Assembly: GCF_003457605.1 (NCBI RefSeq)
Contig: NZ_QRAN01000003.1
Span: 62,001 to 126,000, forward strand
Length of the DNA stretch: 64,000 nt
Direction: 5' to 3'
Source: Seongchinamella sediminis
GTDB lineage: Bacteria > Pseudomonadota > Gammaproteobacteria > Pseudomonadales > Halieaceae
Positions 8,172-16,502 of the stretch are shown here, one piece after another; position 1 is the first letter of the stretch; each line of letters begins with the position of its first letter. The translations under genes were made by a program, and so were the position numbers. Below the pieces are notes generated by a model. The model had not been told where the DNA came from. It was given only the letters and a program-made list of their open reading frames with translations, and searched no databases.

Positions 8172-8279
8172 CCGGACCGCTGACAGCCAGTGACCCTGGC
8201 TTTACCCACGGAGACAGCCCGTCACCTGCGCCCTACCCGGGACCCGTGACGCCCTGGCTCCCACAACGACGGTAATGAC

Positions 8280-10142
8280 ATGTTTAAAGCTATCCTCGGA
8301 GCAGCCTGCGCTGCCCTGATCAGCACACCTGTGCTCGCGGTCAGCCAGAAGGCTGACCCCACCCCCCCGGCGAAGGCCACGCTGCAGACCGAAACCCAGC
8401 GCGCCAACGCCCTGTTTGATGATATTTTCGACCGCCAGGTCGCCCGCGACCCGGTGCGCCAGACCTACCTCGGCATCAAGGATGACTACGACCAGTGGAA
8501 CGACCTGTCCGAGCAGGCCCAGGCCCGCGAGCTGGCCCACGACCAGGCCGATCTCGCCCTGCTGGAAGCCATCGACAGCAACAAGCTCGATGCCAGCACC
8601 CTGGTCAGCTACCAGCTGCTGGAGCAGCAGCTGCGCAACGACATCGCCGACTACCAGTGGCGGCACCACAACTACCCGGTCAACCAGATGTTTGGCGAGC
8701 ACGCCGGCATCCCCGCGTTCCTCATCAACCAGCACAGCATCGCCGATCGGGAGGAAGCCGAGGCCTATATCGCCCGTCTCAACGGGGTTGAGGACCGGCT
8801 CGAGCAGGTGATTGAACAGCTCAGGATTCGCGAGAAAAAGGGCATCATCGCCCCCGACTTTGTCTTCCCTCACGTGCTCCGTGACTCCCGCAACATCCTC
8901 CAGGGTGCGCCCTTTGACGGCGGTGAGCCCAGCACCCTGATGGCGGATTTCAGCGCCAAGGTCGCCAGGCTGGAGATCAGCGATGCCGACCGGGCCACGC
9001 TGTTGCGCGAGGCCGAGCTGGCCATGCTGCACAGTGTGCAGCCGGCTTACCAGAAGCTCATCGCCTGCCTCGAGGACCTGCAGGCCAAAGCCTCTGCCGA
9101 TGCCGGCGCCTGGAAACTGCCGGCGGGCGACGCTTACTATCGCAACCGTCTGCAGCGTATTACCACCACCGACCTCAGCGCCGAACAGATTCACCAGATC
9201 GGCCTCGAGGAAGTGGCGCGCATTCACGACGAGATGCGCAAAATCCAGGCGCAGGTCGGCTTCGAGGGCAGTCTGCAGGACTTCATGGCCTTCATGCGCA
9301 CTGACGAGCAGTTCTACTACCCCAACACCGACGCGGGACGGCAACAGTACCTGCAGAGAGCAGACGCAGTGCTGGCGGATATGGAGGCGCGGCTGGATGA
9401 GTTGTTCCTGGTGCAGCCGAAGGCCGAGCTGGACGTGAAAGCGGTGGAGGAATTCCGCGAAAAGTCGGCCGGCAAGGCATTTTACCAGCAACCGGCCGCC
9501 GATGGTTCCCGTCCCGGGCGCTATTACGCCAACCTCTACGACATGAGCATGATGCCCACCTACCAGCTGGAGGCGCTTGCCTACCACGAGGGCCTGCCCG
9601 GTCACCACATGCAGATCGCGATCAAGCAGGAACTGGAGGACTTGCCCAAGTTCCGCCGTTTTGGCGGGGTAACCGCCTACAGCGAGGGCTGGGGCCTCTA
9701 CTCCGAACTACTGCCCAAGGAGATCGGCCTCTACGAAGATCCCTACGCGGACTTCGGCCGGCTGGCGATGGAGCTGTGGCGCGCGGTTCGCCTGGTGGTC
9801 GACACCGGCATGCACGCCAAAGGCTGGACCCGGGAAGCGTCCATCGACTTCTATGTCGACAACACGCCCAATGCCCGCATCGACGCGGCGAAGATGGTGG
9901 AACGCCACGCGGTCATGCCCGGCCAGGCCACCGCCTACAAGATTGGCATGCTGAAAATCCTGGAAACCCGCAGCAAGGCGCAGCTGGCGCTGGGCAGCGA
10001 CTTCGACATCCGGGAGTTCCACAACGCCGTCCTCAAGAACGGCGCGGTGCCGATGAACCTGCTGGAAGCGCAGGTGGATGACTACATCGCCCGCAAGCAG
10101 GCGCTGGCGCTGGGCGAGTCCAGCGAGGATGACGCCGGCTGA
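8280..10142 (+). CDS. Secreted DUF885 family protein, putative metallopeptidase
   Basis: A 620-residue protein with a classical signal peptide (MFKAILGAACAALISTPVLA, cleaved near residue 20). The rest is largely alpha-helical. The motif YHEGLPGHHMQ at about residue 435, with a downstream glutamate in YSEGWGLYSE, resembles the HExxH-like zinc site of M3/M32-type gluzincins and is the hallmark of DUF885. The protein is expected in the periplasm; family members are thought to be peptidases but substrates are mostly unknown. The C-terminal 15 residues are acidic. The gene ends next to a strong hairpin shared with the convergent DUF808 gene. Confidence 0.82.
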   Translation: MFKAILGAACAALISTPVLAVSQKADPTPPAKATLQTETQRANALFDDIFDRQVARDPVRQTYLGIKDDYDQWNDLSEQAQARELAHDQADLALLEAIDSNKLDASTLVSYQLLEQQLRNDIADYQWRHHNYPVNQMFGEHAGIPAFLINQHSIADREEAEAYIARLNGVEDRLEQVIEQLRIREKKGIIAPDFVFPHVLRDSRNILQGAPFDGGEPSTLMADFSAKVARLEISDADRATLLREAELAMLHSVQPAYQKLIACLEDLQAKASADAGAWKLPAGDAYYRNRLQRITTTDLSAEQIHQIGLEEVARIHDEMRKIQAQVGFEGSLQDFMAFMRTDEQFYYPNTDAGRQQYLQRADAVLADMEARLDELFLVQPKAELDVKAVEEFREKSAGKAFYQQPAADGSRPGRYYANLYDMSMMPTYQLEALAYHEGLPGHHMQIAIKQELEDLPKFRRFGGVTAYSEGWGLYSELLPKEIGLYEDPYADFGRLAMELWRAVRLVVDTGMHAKGWTREASIDFYVDNTPNARIDAAKMVERHAVMPGQATAYKIGMLKILETRSKAQLALGSDFDIREFHNAVLKNGAVPMNLLEAQVDDYIARKQALALGESSEDDAG

Positions 10143-10153
10143 TCCGGCTACCG

Positions 10154-10178
10154 GTTGCGGGCCTGTCAGGCCCGCAAC
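10154..10178. terminator. Hairpin between convergent genes
   Basis: A perfect 10-bp stem (GTTGCGGGCC and its complement) with a 5-base loop TGTCA lies after the DUF885 stop and overlaps the last codons of the DUF808 gene. It lacks a long T tract on either strand, so it may be a weak bidirectional terminator or a 3'-end protecting structure. Confidence 0.45.
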
Positions 10179-11083
10179 TTCCGTATTCCCTCTACAACGG
10201 CGACCACCACCCCGCCCGCCAGCAATCCCAACAACATCCCCACCAGGGTGGGGACCATGCTCGCCATTAGCGGCTGCAGCCCGGCTGCAAATTGCCCCAC
10301 TGCCTCGTGCAGGAAATGTATGTTGTGCAGCAGGATGCCGCCGCCGACCATGAACATGGCCACAGTACCGATGATGCCCAGCGCCTTCATCAGCCAGGGC
10401 GCAAAATCGATCAGCCGCAGGCCCAGCCAGCGCTGGCAGCGAACCCACATCCCCTCGCCCTTTTTCTCGTAGAGGTAGAGTCCGGCATCGTCCAGTTTGA
10501 CGATCCCGGCGACCAGCCCGTACACACCTACCGTCATAATGATGGCAATACCCGCGAGCACGCCAACCCGGGTGACAAACGCTGACCCGGCCACCACCCC
10601 GAGGGTCAGCACGATGATTTCCGCCGACAGGATGAAGTCGGTGCGCACCGCGCCCTTGATCTTCTTTTTCTCCAGCGCCACCAGGTCCACCGCGGGATCT
10701 GCCAGCTTGCTCACCAGTTCCTGGTGCTCCCGGGCGTCTTCACTGCGGTGGAGGAAGCGATGGGCAATCTTTTCGAAGCCTTCAAAACAGAGATACAGGC
10801 CACCGGCCAGCAGGGCCGGGGTAATAAGCCAGGGGGCAAACAGCGAGGCCAGCAGGGCCAGCGGCACCAGGATGAGCTTGTTGATGAAGGAGCCGCGGGC
10901 CACGGCCCACACCACCGGCAGTTCGCGTTCCGCCCGCACCCCGGTGACCTTCTCGGCATTCACCGCCAGGTCATCCCCCAACACGCCGGCGGTCTTCTTC
11001 GCGGCGACCTTGGTCATCAGCGAGACATCGTCAAGCACCGTGGCGATGTCATCGATCAATAACAGCAGGCTAGTGCCAGCCAT
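10166..11083 (-). CDS. yedI: DUF808 (YedI) inner-membrane protein
   Basis: A 305-residue protein starting MAGTSLLLLIDDIATVLDDVS, the invariant start of DUF808/YedI. It continues with the conserved KKTAGVLGDDLAVNA segment, several transmembrane helices (about residues 75-105, 160-215, 235-300) and a conserved EKKKIKGAVRTDFILS loop. Members are multi-pass inner-membrane proteins of unknown function. The length matches the family. Its stop codon lies within the hairpin shared with the convergent DUF885 gene. It is followed 69 bp upstream by the end of ppk on the same strand, so read-through from ppk is possible. Confidence 0.88.
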   Translation of the reverse strand: MAGTSLLLLIDDIATVLDDVSLMTKVAAKKTAGVLGDDLAVNAEKVTGVRAERELPVVWAVARGSFINKLILVPLALLASLFAPWLITPALLAGGLYLCFEGFEKIAHRFLHRSEDAREHQELVSKLADPAVDLVALEKKKIKGAVRTDFILSAEIIVLTLGVVAGSAFVTRVGVLAGIAIIMTVGVYGLVAGIVKLDDAGLYLYEKKGEGMWVRCQRWLGLRLIDFAPWLMKALGIIGTVAMFMVGGGILLHNIHFLHEAVGQFAAGLQPLMASMVPTLVGMLLGLLAGGVVVAVVEGIRKLRA

Positions 11084-11152
11084 GGCCTTCTCCCCCGGAA
11101 ACAGTCAGCCGAAGTTTGCCCACTTCCGCGGCAAAACACTAGCAATCCGGGC

Positions 11153-13315
11153 TCAACCCTTGCCGGGCTGCACCACGGGCTTGCTGCGCCGGCGGCGCGC
11201 CGGCACGTTCATCCGCGACTTGGGATAACGTGGTAACTTGCCGGTCTGCAGGTAACGATGGATGGATTCCTGGGAGCGAATACGCGCCGCCTTTTTCTTG
11301 CTGGGCACGTAGTCGTTATCCTGGTCCTGGTCCAGCACCCTCGCCTTCACGTTATCGTGCCACTGCTGGTCGAGAATGTCCTGGATGATCCGCTGGGCAT
11401 CCTGGTCGAAAATGGGCACCAGTACCTCTACCCGGAAATCCAGGTTGCGGGTCATCAGGTCGGCGGAGCCGATCAGGTAGCGGGGGTTGCCCCGGTTATA
11501 AAACACATAGGCCCGGGGATGTTCCAGGTAGCGATCGACAATACTGATAGCCTCGATGTTTTCCGACAGGCCCTTGACCCCGGACAGCACCGAGCACATG
11601 CCACGCACAATCAGGTTGACCTTGACCCCCGCCTCGCTGGCCTCGTACAGCTTCTTGACCAGGTCCCGGTCGACCAGGTTATTGCACTTGAGTGTCATTT
11701 CCGCCCGATAGCCGGCGCGGGCATTGGCGATCTCCGTGTCCATGAGCTGGGTCAGCCCCGGACGGCTGCTGTGCGGCGACACCAGCAGCAGCCGGTACTC
11801 GGGGCGGCGATAGGTGTATTGCAGGAAATCGAATACGTTGAACACGTCCTTGCCGACGTTCTGGTCGTAGGTAACCAGGGTAAAATCGGTGTAGACCCGC
11901 GCGGTCTTCTCGTTGAAGTTGCCGGTACCGATATGACTGTAAAAGCGTTTGCCGCCCTTTTCCTTGCGCTCGATCAGCACCAGCTTGGAATGCACTTTCA
12001 GCCCCGGGATACCGAAGATCACGTTGATGCCGCTCTCGGTCAAGCGCTCCGCCCAGCTGATGTTGGCCGCCTCGTCGAAGCGCGCCGCCAGTTCTACCAC
12101 GGCCAGCACCCGCTTGCCATTGTCTACCGCATTCACCAGGGCGTCGATCACCCGTGAGTTTTTCGCCACACGATACAGGCAGATCTTGATGTCGGTGACA
12201 TCGGGATCCAGCGCCGCCGTTTTCAGCAGGTCTATCACATAGTCAAAAGGATGATAGGGATAATAGAGAAAGACATCCTTGTCGCGGACGGCATCGAATA
12301 TGCTCCCGGGATTGTCCAGCCGCTCCAGGCGAACCGGTGGCAGTGGCTTGAACTCCAGGTACTTGGGCCCGACATTGGGAAAGCCCATGAAGTCCTTGGA
12401 ATTGTGGTAGCGCCCTCCGGCTATCAGGCTGTCGTACTTGCCGAAACCGAAGCGGGAGCAGAGGTAGCCCAGCAGCCGCTGGGGCATCGTCGCATCGTAT
12501 ACCATGCGCACCGCATCTGCCTTGCGCCGCTGCTTGAGGCTCATGGCCATTTTATCAATCAGGCTTTCGGAAATGCCGGTGTCGATTTCCAGTTCCGCGT
12601 CGCGGGAAAACTTGAAGCAATAGGCCTGCGCCTCATCGATCTGCAGCACACCGCGGAACATCTGCTGTAAACAGGCCCTGATGATATTGTCCAGCACGAT
12701 AAACACCTTGCCGCTCCTGCCCCTGCGCCGCGGGATTTCCACAAAGCGATCCAGCCGGTCGGTCGGTACTTCCACTACTGCGTAGTGATAGCTCTCGCCT
12801 GCCCGTATGTCCACCGCCAGGTACAGGGACTCATCATTGAGCGCGGGAATGGGCCTGCCCTCCACCACCAGGATGGGTTCCAGTTCCGGCAACACCCGCT
12901 GGGTGAAATACTTCTGCACAAAAGCCATCTGGCCCTCATCCAGTTGCTGCTCATTAATGAGATAGATCTTGCGCGCGGCGAGCTCTTCCATAATCTGGCT
13001 GTATATCCGGTCGAACTCCTTCTGCAACTGCACCACGCCCTCGAGAATAGCTGCCAGCAAGTCCTTGAAGTGTTGCCGGTTGGCGCCGCCTGACACCGAT
13101 ATTAAGCGCCGGACTTCCGCCACCCGTACCCGGAAAAACTCATCGGAATTATTGGAAAAAATCCCCAGGTAGCGCAGTCGCTCAATCAGGGGGACCGTCT
13201 GGTCTGCCGCCTCCTGCAATACCCGGGCATTGAATGACAGCCAGCTCAGTTCTCGCGGATAAAACAGCTCGTGCTCGCGCAAATCCGCTGCACGGGTCTT
13301 GATAGGGTTTGCCAT
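11153..13315 (-). CDS. ppk1: Polyphosphate kinase 1
   Basis: A 720-residue enzyme that polymerises the terminal phosphate of ATP into polyphosphate, reversibly. Landmarks are ELFYPRELSWLSFNARVL at the N-terminus, the phosphohistidine region GIPGLKVHSKLVLIER, GTGNFNEKTARVYTDFTL, and IVRGMCSVLSGVKG towards the C-terminus. I choose the ATG at 13315, supported by GGGACG, rather than an ATG 63 bp further up that adds a low-complexity leader with no ribosome site. The extreme C-terminus is basic (ARRRRSKP). No exopolyphosphatase (ppx) is adjacent on either side. Confidence 0.95.
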   Translation of the reverse strand: MANPIKTRAADLREHELFYPRELSWLSFNARVLQEAADQTVPLIERLRYLGIFSNNSDEFFRVRVAEVRRLISVSGGANRQHFKDLLAAILEGVVQLQKEFDRIYSQIMEELAARKIYLINEQQLDEGQMAFVQKYFTQRVLPELEPILVVEGRPIPALNDESLYLAVDIRAGESYHYAVVEVPTDRLDRFVEIPRRRGRSGKVFIVLDNIIRACLQQMFRGVLQIDEAQAYCFKFSRDAELEIDTGISESLIDKMAMSLKQRRKADAVRMVYDATMPQRLLGYLCSRFGFGKYDSLIAGGRYHNSKDFMGFPNVGPKYLEFKPLPPVRLERLDNPGSIFDAVRDKDVFLYYPYHPFDYVIDLLKTAALDPDVTDIKICLYRVAKNSRVIDALVNAVDNGKRVLAVVELAARFDEAANISWAERLTESGINVIFGIPGLKVHSKLVLIERKEKGGKRFYSHIGTGNFNEKTARVYTDFTLVTYDQNVGKDVFNVFDFLQYTYRRPEYRLLLVSPHSSRPGLTQLMDTEIANARAGYRAEMTLKCNNLVDRDLVKKLYEASEAGVKVNLIVRGMCSVLSGVKGLSENIEAISIVDRYLEHPRAYVFYNRGNPRYLIGSADLMTRNLDFRVEVLVPIFDQDAQRIIQDILDQQWHDNVKARVLDQDQDNDYVPSKKKAARIRSQESIHRYLQTGKLPRYPKSRMNVPARRRRSKPVVQPGKG

Positions 13316-13417
13316 GGTCGTCCCGCTTTGTTTGGAGCCTGGCGAGGCAGGCCCGGAATGTTTGCCAGCGTTGAACAATACTACAGGAATGTGATGAAAG
13401 GAGTCGTGAGTGAAGAC

Positions 13418-13441
13418 AAAAAAACCCGGCCAGTGGCCGGG
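13418..13441 (-). terminator. Rho-independent terminator
   Basis: Read on the minus strand: CCCGGCC, loop ACT, GGCCGGG, then seven T. This is a textbook intrinsic terminator, located between the small helical-protein gene (13581-13985) and ppk1, and it insulates ppk1 from upstream transcription. Confidence 0.85.
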
Positions 13442-13512
13442 TAAAGCAGGGATTACCTACAGGGGGTTGGGTTCGCGACCGCGCAGTGAGGGGCTGCCAG
13501 CCACTGGCATCT

Positions 13513-13553
13513 AAAAAGAGCCCGGTTGGTCTCCGGTACCGCTGGAGCCGGGC
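13513..13553 (-). terminator. Second terminator hairpin, upstream of the first
   Basis: Read on the minus strand: a GCCCGGC stem with an inner CTCC/GGAG extension, then TCTTTTTAG. It lies only 28 bp after the stop of the 13581-13985 gene. Together with the hairpin at 13418-13441 it gives tandem termination. Confidence 0.6.
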
Positions 13554-13580
13554 CAAGGTAGGGATTCTGCCCCCCAGGCT

Positions 13581-13985
13581 TCAGGCAGCTGCCTGTTGGA
13601 TCTCCGCGTCATAGGCGCTGGCGACGGCATCAAAGCTGTAGTCTTCCATGCCCAGTTCCTGCAGCACGGGCAGGATCTGGTCACCGCTGCGGGACTCTAT
13701 GCGCTTCTGGATGGCGGCAAGCAGGCCGTAGCGGTTAACCATTTGCCAGGTACCGGTCGCCCTGGTGCGCTTACCTTTGCTGTAGCCCAGTGCTTCCTCG
13801 TAGGCGTAAATAGCCCTGGCTGCGGCGAACTCGGCGTCGGTCGCCGTTTCGTGCTGCTCTGCCCGCAGGTCCACGGCACGGCGATAGGCTTGCAGCGCCA
13901 GTTCCGGGTGCCCGCGCTTGTTGGCATTGCGAGCGAACACATAACACAGTTCGGGTTCCTTGATTCGTTGTACTAATTCGTGCAT
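13581..13985 (-). CDS. Hypothetical helical protein, TPR-like
   Basis: I choose the ATG at 13985, preceded by AGGGAGA, giving 134 residues; a longer frame to 14042 has no ribosome site. Residues about 8-45 (CYVFARNANKRGHPELALQAYRRAVDLRA) look like one TPR-type helix pair, followed by further amphipathic helices and a C-terminal Ala/Gln-rich tail. No signal peptide or membrane segment. The family is not recognised and the function is unknown. It is monocistronic, followed by two intrinsic terminators, which suggests a well-expressed transcript. Confidence 0.7.
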   Translation of the reverse strand: MHELVQRIKEPELCYVFARNANKRGHPELALQAYRRAVDLRAEQHETATDAEFAAARAIYAYEEALGYSKGKRTRATGTWQMVNRYGLLAAIQKRIESRSGDQILPVLQELGMEDYSFDAVASAYDAEIQQAAA

Positions 13986-14199
13986 TTCATTCTCCCTGTT
14001 CAACTTGCGCTGTTGTGCAGTCGCGCTCGGTATGGGAGGCATAGTAGGCTGGTACCAGCAATTTCCACATGGCCCGGTGCGTCAAGCGCATGGCCGTGGG
14101 CGTCAGCATGCACTTAATCCTGGTTGTAGCTTCAGGTTTGGGGCATAAGCCACTGATTAAGAGCGCTTTTTCGAGAAGCAATGCGATAATTTAAGGCGC

Positions 14200-14301
14200 A
14201 AAAAAGCCCGCATCACAGGGTGAAGCGGGCTAACAGCCGTATGTTTCGGGGCAGAAACATCGGCCAGGGGACGTGTTAGCACGTGCAGGGAGCAACGTGC
14301 T
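14200..14301 (-). ncRNA. Candidate small RNA with three stem-loops
   Basis: Reading down the minus strand from about 14301: stem-loop 1 (14301-14278) has a perfect 7-bp stem AGCACGT/ACGTGCT and a loop containing CTCCCTG. Stem-loop 2 (14260-14241) has a perfect 7-bp stem ATGTTTC/GAAACAT and loop TGCCCC. Stem-loop 3 (14230-14206) has stem GCCCGC/GCGGGC with a loop including CACCC, followed by six T, an intrinsic terminator. A promoter-like element (-10 at 14308-14313) is at the right distance for a start near 14301. The 102-nt product has no open frame of note. C-rich loops are typical of RNAs that pair with Shine-Dalgarno regions, but targets are unknown. No known RNA family recognised. Confidence 0.5.
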
Positions 14302-14307
14302 TCTTGA

Positions 14308-14336
14308 AACATAGACCGCCGTGGCCAAAATGCAAA
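14308..14336 (-). promoter_or_regulatory. Candidate promoter of the small RNA
   Basis: On the minus strand TTTGCA (14336-14331) and TATGTT (14313-14308) are spaced by 17 bp, each matching the sigma-70 hexamers at four of six positions. The predicted start near 14301 coincides with the first base of stem-loop 1. It lies downstream of the universal stress protein terminator. Confidence 0.4.
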
Positions 14337-14346
14337 CTTTTCACAC

Positions 14347-14375
14347 AAAACAGCCCCCGGATGCAACCACCGGGG
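14347..14375 (-). terminator. Terminator of the universal stress protein gene
   Basis: On the minus strand: CCCCGG, 9-base loop, CCGGGG, then CTGTTTTG. It starts about 20 bp after the stop codon of the universal stress protein gene. Confidence 0.6.
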
Positions 14376-14396
14376 TCGTCGGGAAGGGTGCTGTCT

Positions 14397-15266
14397 CTAG
14401 GGCTTCAGGGCAAGAACGTCGGTTTTCAGGTGCTCCAGGACCCGCTCGGCGGTGTTGCCGAGCAATTTGGCTTTAATTCCCTTGCGCCCCACGGTGCCCA
14501 TCACCACGATCTGCGCCCGCCGCTTTGCCGCCTCGCTGGCAATGACTTTTTCCACCGGGCCGCGCTTGACCACAAACGCATTCACCGGAAGCTTGAACTG
14601 CCGCGCCAGGGCCTTGATGTGGGGCTCCATCTCCGCCTTTGCCTTGCGGACATAGCTGCGGGTGTCAATGAGGTCCAGGTCGTCAAGCAGGGTCGGGATC
14701 TCCACCGCACTGATGATGTGAAGCTCTTCATCCATGGCCTCCGCGAGGGCCGCGGCGTGGGCGAGAATAGTCGCATTGAGCTTTTTCTTGGAGGCGATGC
14801 GGCTGGACAGGTCCAGCGCCGCCAGCACCGGCTGGGTGCGCCGCCATTTCTTCTCGGCGACAACCAGTATGGGCGTATTGCATTCGCGCAACAGTTGCCA
14901 GTCTGTAGACGCCCTGGCCAGGGTCTCGGAGCGATGGCCCGTCTTTACCACCATTTCATAGTCGGTTTTGCGGCAGTGGTCGGCGATCCAGTTGGCCACA
15001 TCCTTTTGCCACAATACTTTCAGCCTGACCTTCTGGCCATCGCGGGCAAGCTTGTCAATCCGCGCCTGCACCTCTGCCTTGCGATCTTGCAGCAAACGCC
15101 GCTTGAGCGCGGTCCGTTCCGGGGCAGGCATCTCCAACTGGCCCAGGGGCACGTAGGTGAAAGCGTACACATCCACCGAATGGCCCAGCCTGGCAGCCAG
15201 TTCCAAACCGCGACCGGTGGCAATGGCGCTGTCCTTCTGGTCAGCGATAACCAGGATTTTACCCAT
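14397..15266 (-). CDS. uspE: Tandem universal stress protein (UspE-like)
   Basis: A 289-residue protein made of two Usp domains. The first (about 1-140) starts GKILVIADQKDSA and lacks a clear ATP-binding loop. The second (about 145-289) ends with GTVGRKGIKAKLLGNTAERVL, the G-x2-G-x9-G-(S/T)-like nucleotide loop seen in ATP-binding Usp domains. This layout matches UspE-type proteins, cytoplasmic and induced by starvation or stress. It is monocistronic with its own terminator. A TATAAT lies 32 bp upstream of the start. Confidence 0.85.
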   Translation of the reverse strand: MGKILVIADQKDSAIATGRGLELAARLGHSVDVYAFTYVPLGQLEMPAPERTALKRRLLQDRKAEVQARIDKLARDGQKVRLKVLWQKDVANWIADHCRKTDYEMVVKTGHRSETLARASTDWQLLRECNTPILVVAEKKWRRTQPVLAALDLSSRIASKKKLNATILAHAAALAEAMDEELHIISAVEIPTLLDDLDLIDTRSYVRKAKAEMEPHIKALARQFKLPVNAFVVKRGPVEKVIASEAAKRRAQIVVMGTVGRKGIKAKLLGNTAERVLEHLKTDVLALKP

Positions 15267-15297
15267 TTGGCATCATTCCCTGTGATTTGAAATATTG

Positions 15298-15303
15298 ATT
15301 ATA
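15298..15303 (-). promoter_or_regulatory. -10 box of the universal stress protein gene
   Basis: A perfect TATAAT on the minus strand about 32 bp upstream of the start codon. No good -35 hexamer lies 16-18 bp upstream, which would fit an activator-dependent or stress sigma factor promoter. Confidence 0.45.
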
Positions 15304-15412
15304 GGGACTTGCGGAAGGGAAAAAAGTAGCCGAGGTCAATAAGCGGTAAAAAACCGGTGGGGCAACGACGACATGGCCGTCCGCGTCAGCCAGGCAAGCG
15401 CAGGCGCCGGCC

Positions 15413-16438
15413 TCAGCCATCCGCAGCTGATTCCCGAAAGTCAGCCGGGGCCATGCCGGTCCAGCGCTTGAACGCCCTGGAGAAGGTGCTGGGTTCGGAA
15501 AAACCGAGCAGATAGGCGGTTTCTACGACCGAGCGATTAGGGTGACGGAGATACTTGCGCGCCATTTGCAGGCGCGTGTCCTGCAGCAGGTCCATGAAGC
15601 TGGTGCCCTCTTCCTTGAGTTTGCGCTGCAGGGTGCGGTTACTGACGTGCAGGGCCTCGGCAATCTGCTGCTGGCTGGGGGGGCCATCCGGCAGGTGCTC
15701 GACAATCTTGTCCACTACCTGCCTGGCGATGGAATGCACCAGGAAGCCATCCAGGTAGGCCTGGGTCTGTTCATCGTTGGCCCGGGCCAGCGCCGGGTCG
15801 CCGGTGACCAGCGGTTCGAGAATGTCGGACCGGTACCAGGCCATGCGGGTTCGCTGGCAATCGAAGCTGACCCGGGACGCCAGCCTCGACTCCCAGCGCT
15901 CGGGGGCTTGCGGCCGGGGCCGCTCCAGTTCCACCGTCACCGGCGCCAGGAAATCCCCCAGAGCCAGCGCACACATGCGCGAGACCATGCCGATGGCGTA
16001 ATCCCTGCCGGCGAAATGAAAGGCCCCGGTAACGGGGACCGCACCGAGATCGAGCAGCACCAGGTCGCCCTCTTCGACCAGCCGCATGTTGGCAGCGGTA
16101 TTAACCAGTTTGCTGAACCGGGCCAGGCGCTTGAGCCCATCGTAGACTGTATCACTGGCCAGCCAGGCAAAGCCCAGGCCGCGCAGCGCCTGCGGCTGCA
16201 CCTGTTCCGCCGCCAGCAGGCCAAAGGCTTCGTCGCCGGTAGCCGCAACACAGTGCGCCATCAGCGCGCTGAACTGGCGCTGGGGCAGGCGCCAGTCGGG
16301 ATTGGCGATACTGGCGCCGTCTATACCCACCGCTTCCATGGTTTCCAGCGGATCCAGGCCGCGCAGGCGCAGGGCCTGGGCAATTGGTAGCAGGAAGCTA
16401 CCCAGCACCGAGTGCTCAGTGGAGGGGTTGTCGCTCAT
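15413..16438 (-). CDS. AraC-family transcriptional regulator
   Basis: A 341-residue protein with start ATG at 16438 preceded by GGAG. Residues about 15-200 form the arabinose-binding-like N-terminal domain found in AraC regulators of the OruR/ArgR-like group (LRLRGLDPLETMEAVGID). The C-terminal 80 residues carry two helix-turn-helix motifs (QQIAEALHVSNRTLQRKL and VVETAYLLGFSEPSTFSRAFKRWTG). Regulators of this layout commonly control lipid or aromatic catabolism. No target operon is adjacent; pspC follows on the same strand upstream. Ligand and targets are unknown. Confidence 0.88.
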   Translation of the reverse strand: MSDNPSTEHSVLGSFLLPIAQALRLRGLDPLETMEAVGIDGASIANPDWRLPQRQFSALMAHCVAATGDEAFGLLAAEQVQPQALRGLGFAWLASDTVYDGLKRLARFSKLVNTAANMRLVEEGDLVLLDLGAVPVTGAFHFAGRDYAIGMVSRMCALALGDFLAPVTVELERPRPQAPERWESRLASRVSFDCQRTRMAWYRSDILEPLVTGDPALARANDEQTQAYLDGFLVHSIARQVVDKIVEHLPDGPPSQQQIAEALHVSNRTLQRKLKEEGTSFMDLLQDTRLQMARKYLRHPNRSVVETAYLLGFSEPSTFSRAFKRWTGMAPADFRESAADG

Positions 16439-16502
16439 ACTGACTCCGGGATTACCCCGGCCAATATACCACTGCCCCCGGCCATGTCTGTAGCGGTGCT
16501 GG

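Larger units (their letters stand above)
13986..14396. other. 411-bp gene-free stretch with regulatory content
   Basis: No protein-coding gene is supported here; a minus-strand frame at 14157-14366 has no ribosome site and atypical composition. The stretch contains the leader of the 13581-13985 gene, a candidate small RNA (14200-14301) with promoter and terminator, and the terminator of the universal stress protein gene (14347-14375). Confidence 0.6.

Noticed and set aside
8202-9608. A 468-codon open frame on the minus strand
   Set aside because: It lies entirely antisense to the DUF885 gene, whose signal peptide, motif and codon pattern are convincing. Long antisense frames are common in GC-rich DNA and this one has no ribosome site or recognisable domain.
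11258-12157. A 299-codon plus-strand frame within ppk1
   Set aside because: Antisense to strongly conserved polyphosphate kinase motifs; no homology features of its own.
14206-14301. RsmY/RsmZ-like RNA on the plus strand (AGGGA and GGGG in loops)
   Set aside because: The T tract that would end such an RNA is on the minus strand only, so the C-rich orientation is the supported one.
14157-14366. 69-codon minus-strand frame in the 411-bp gap
   Set aside because: It runs through two terminator hairpins and the candidate small RNA, has no ribosome site and no domain.
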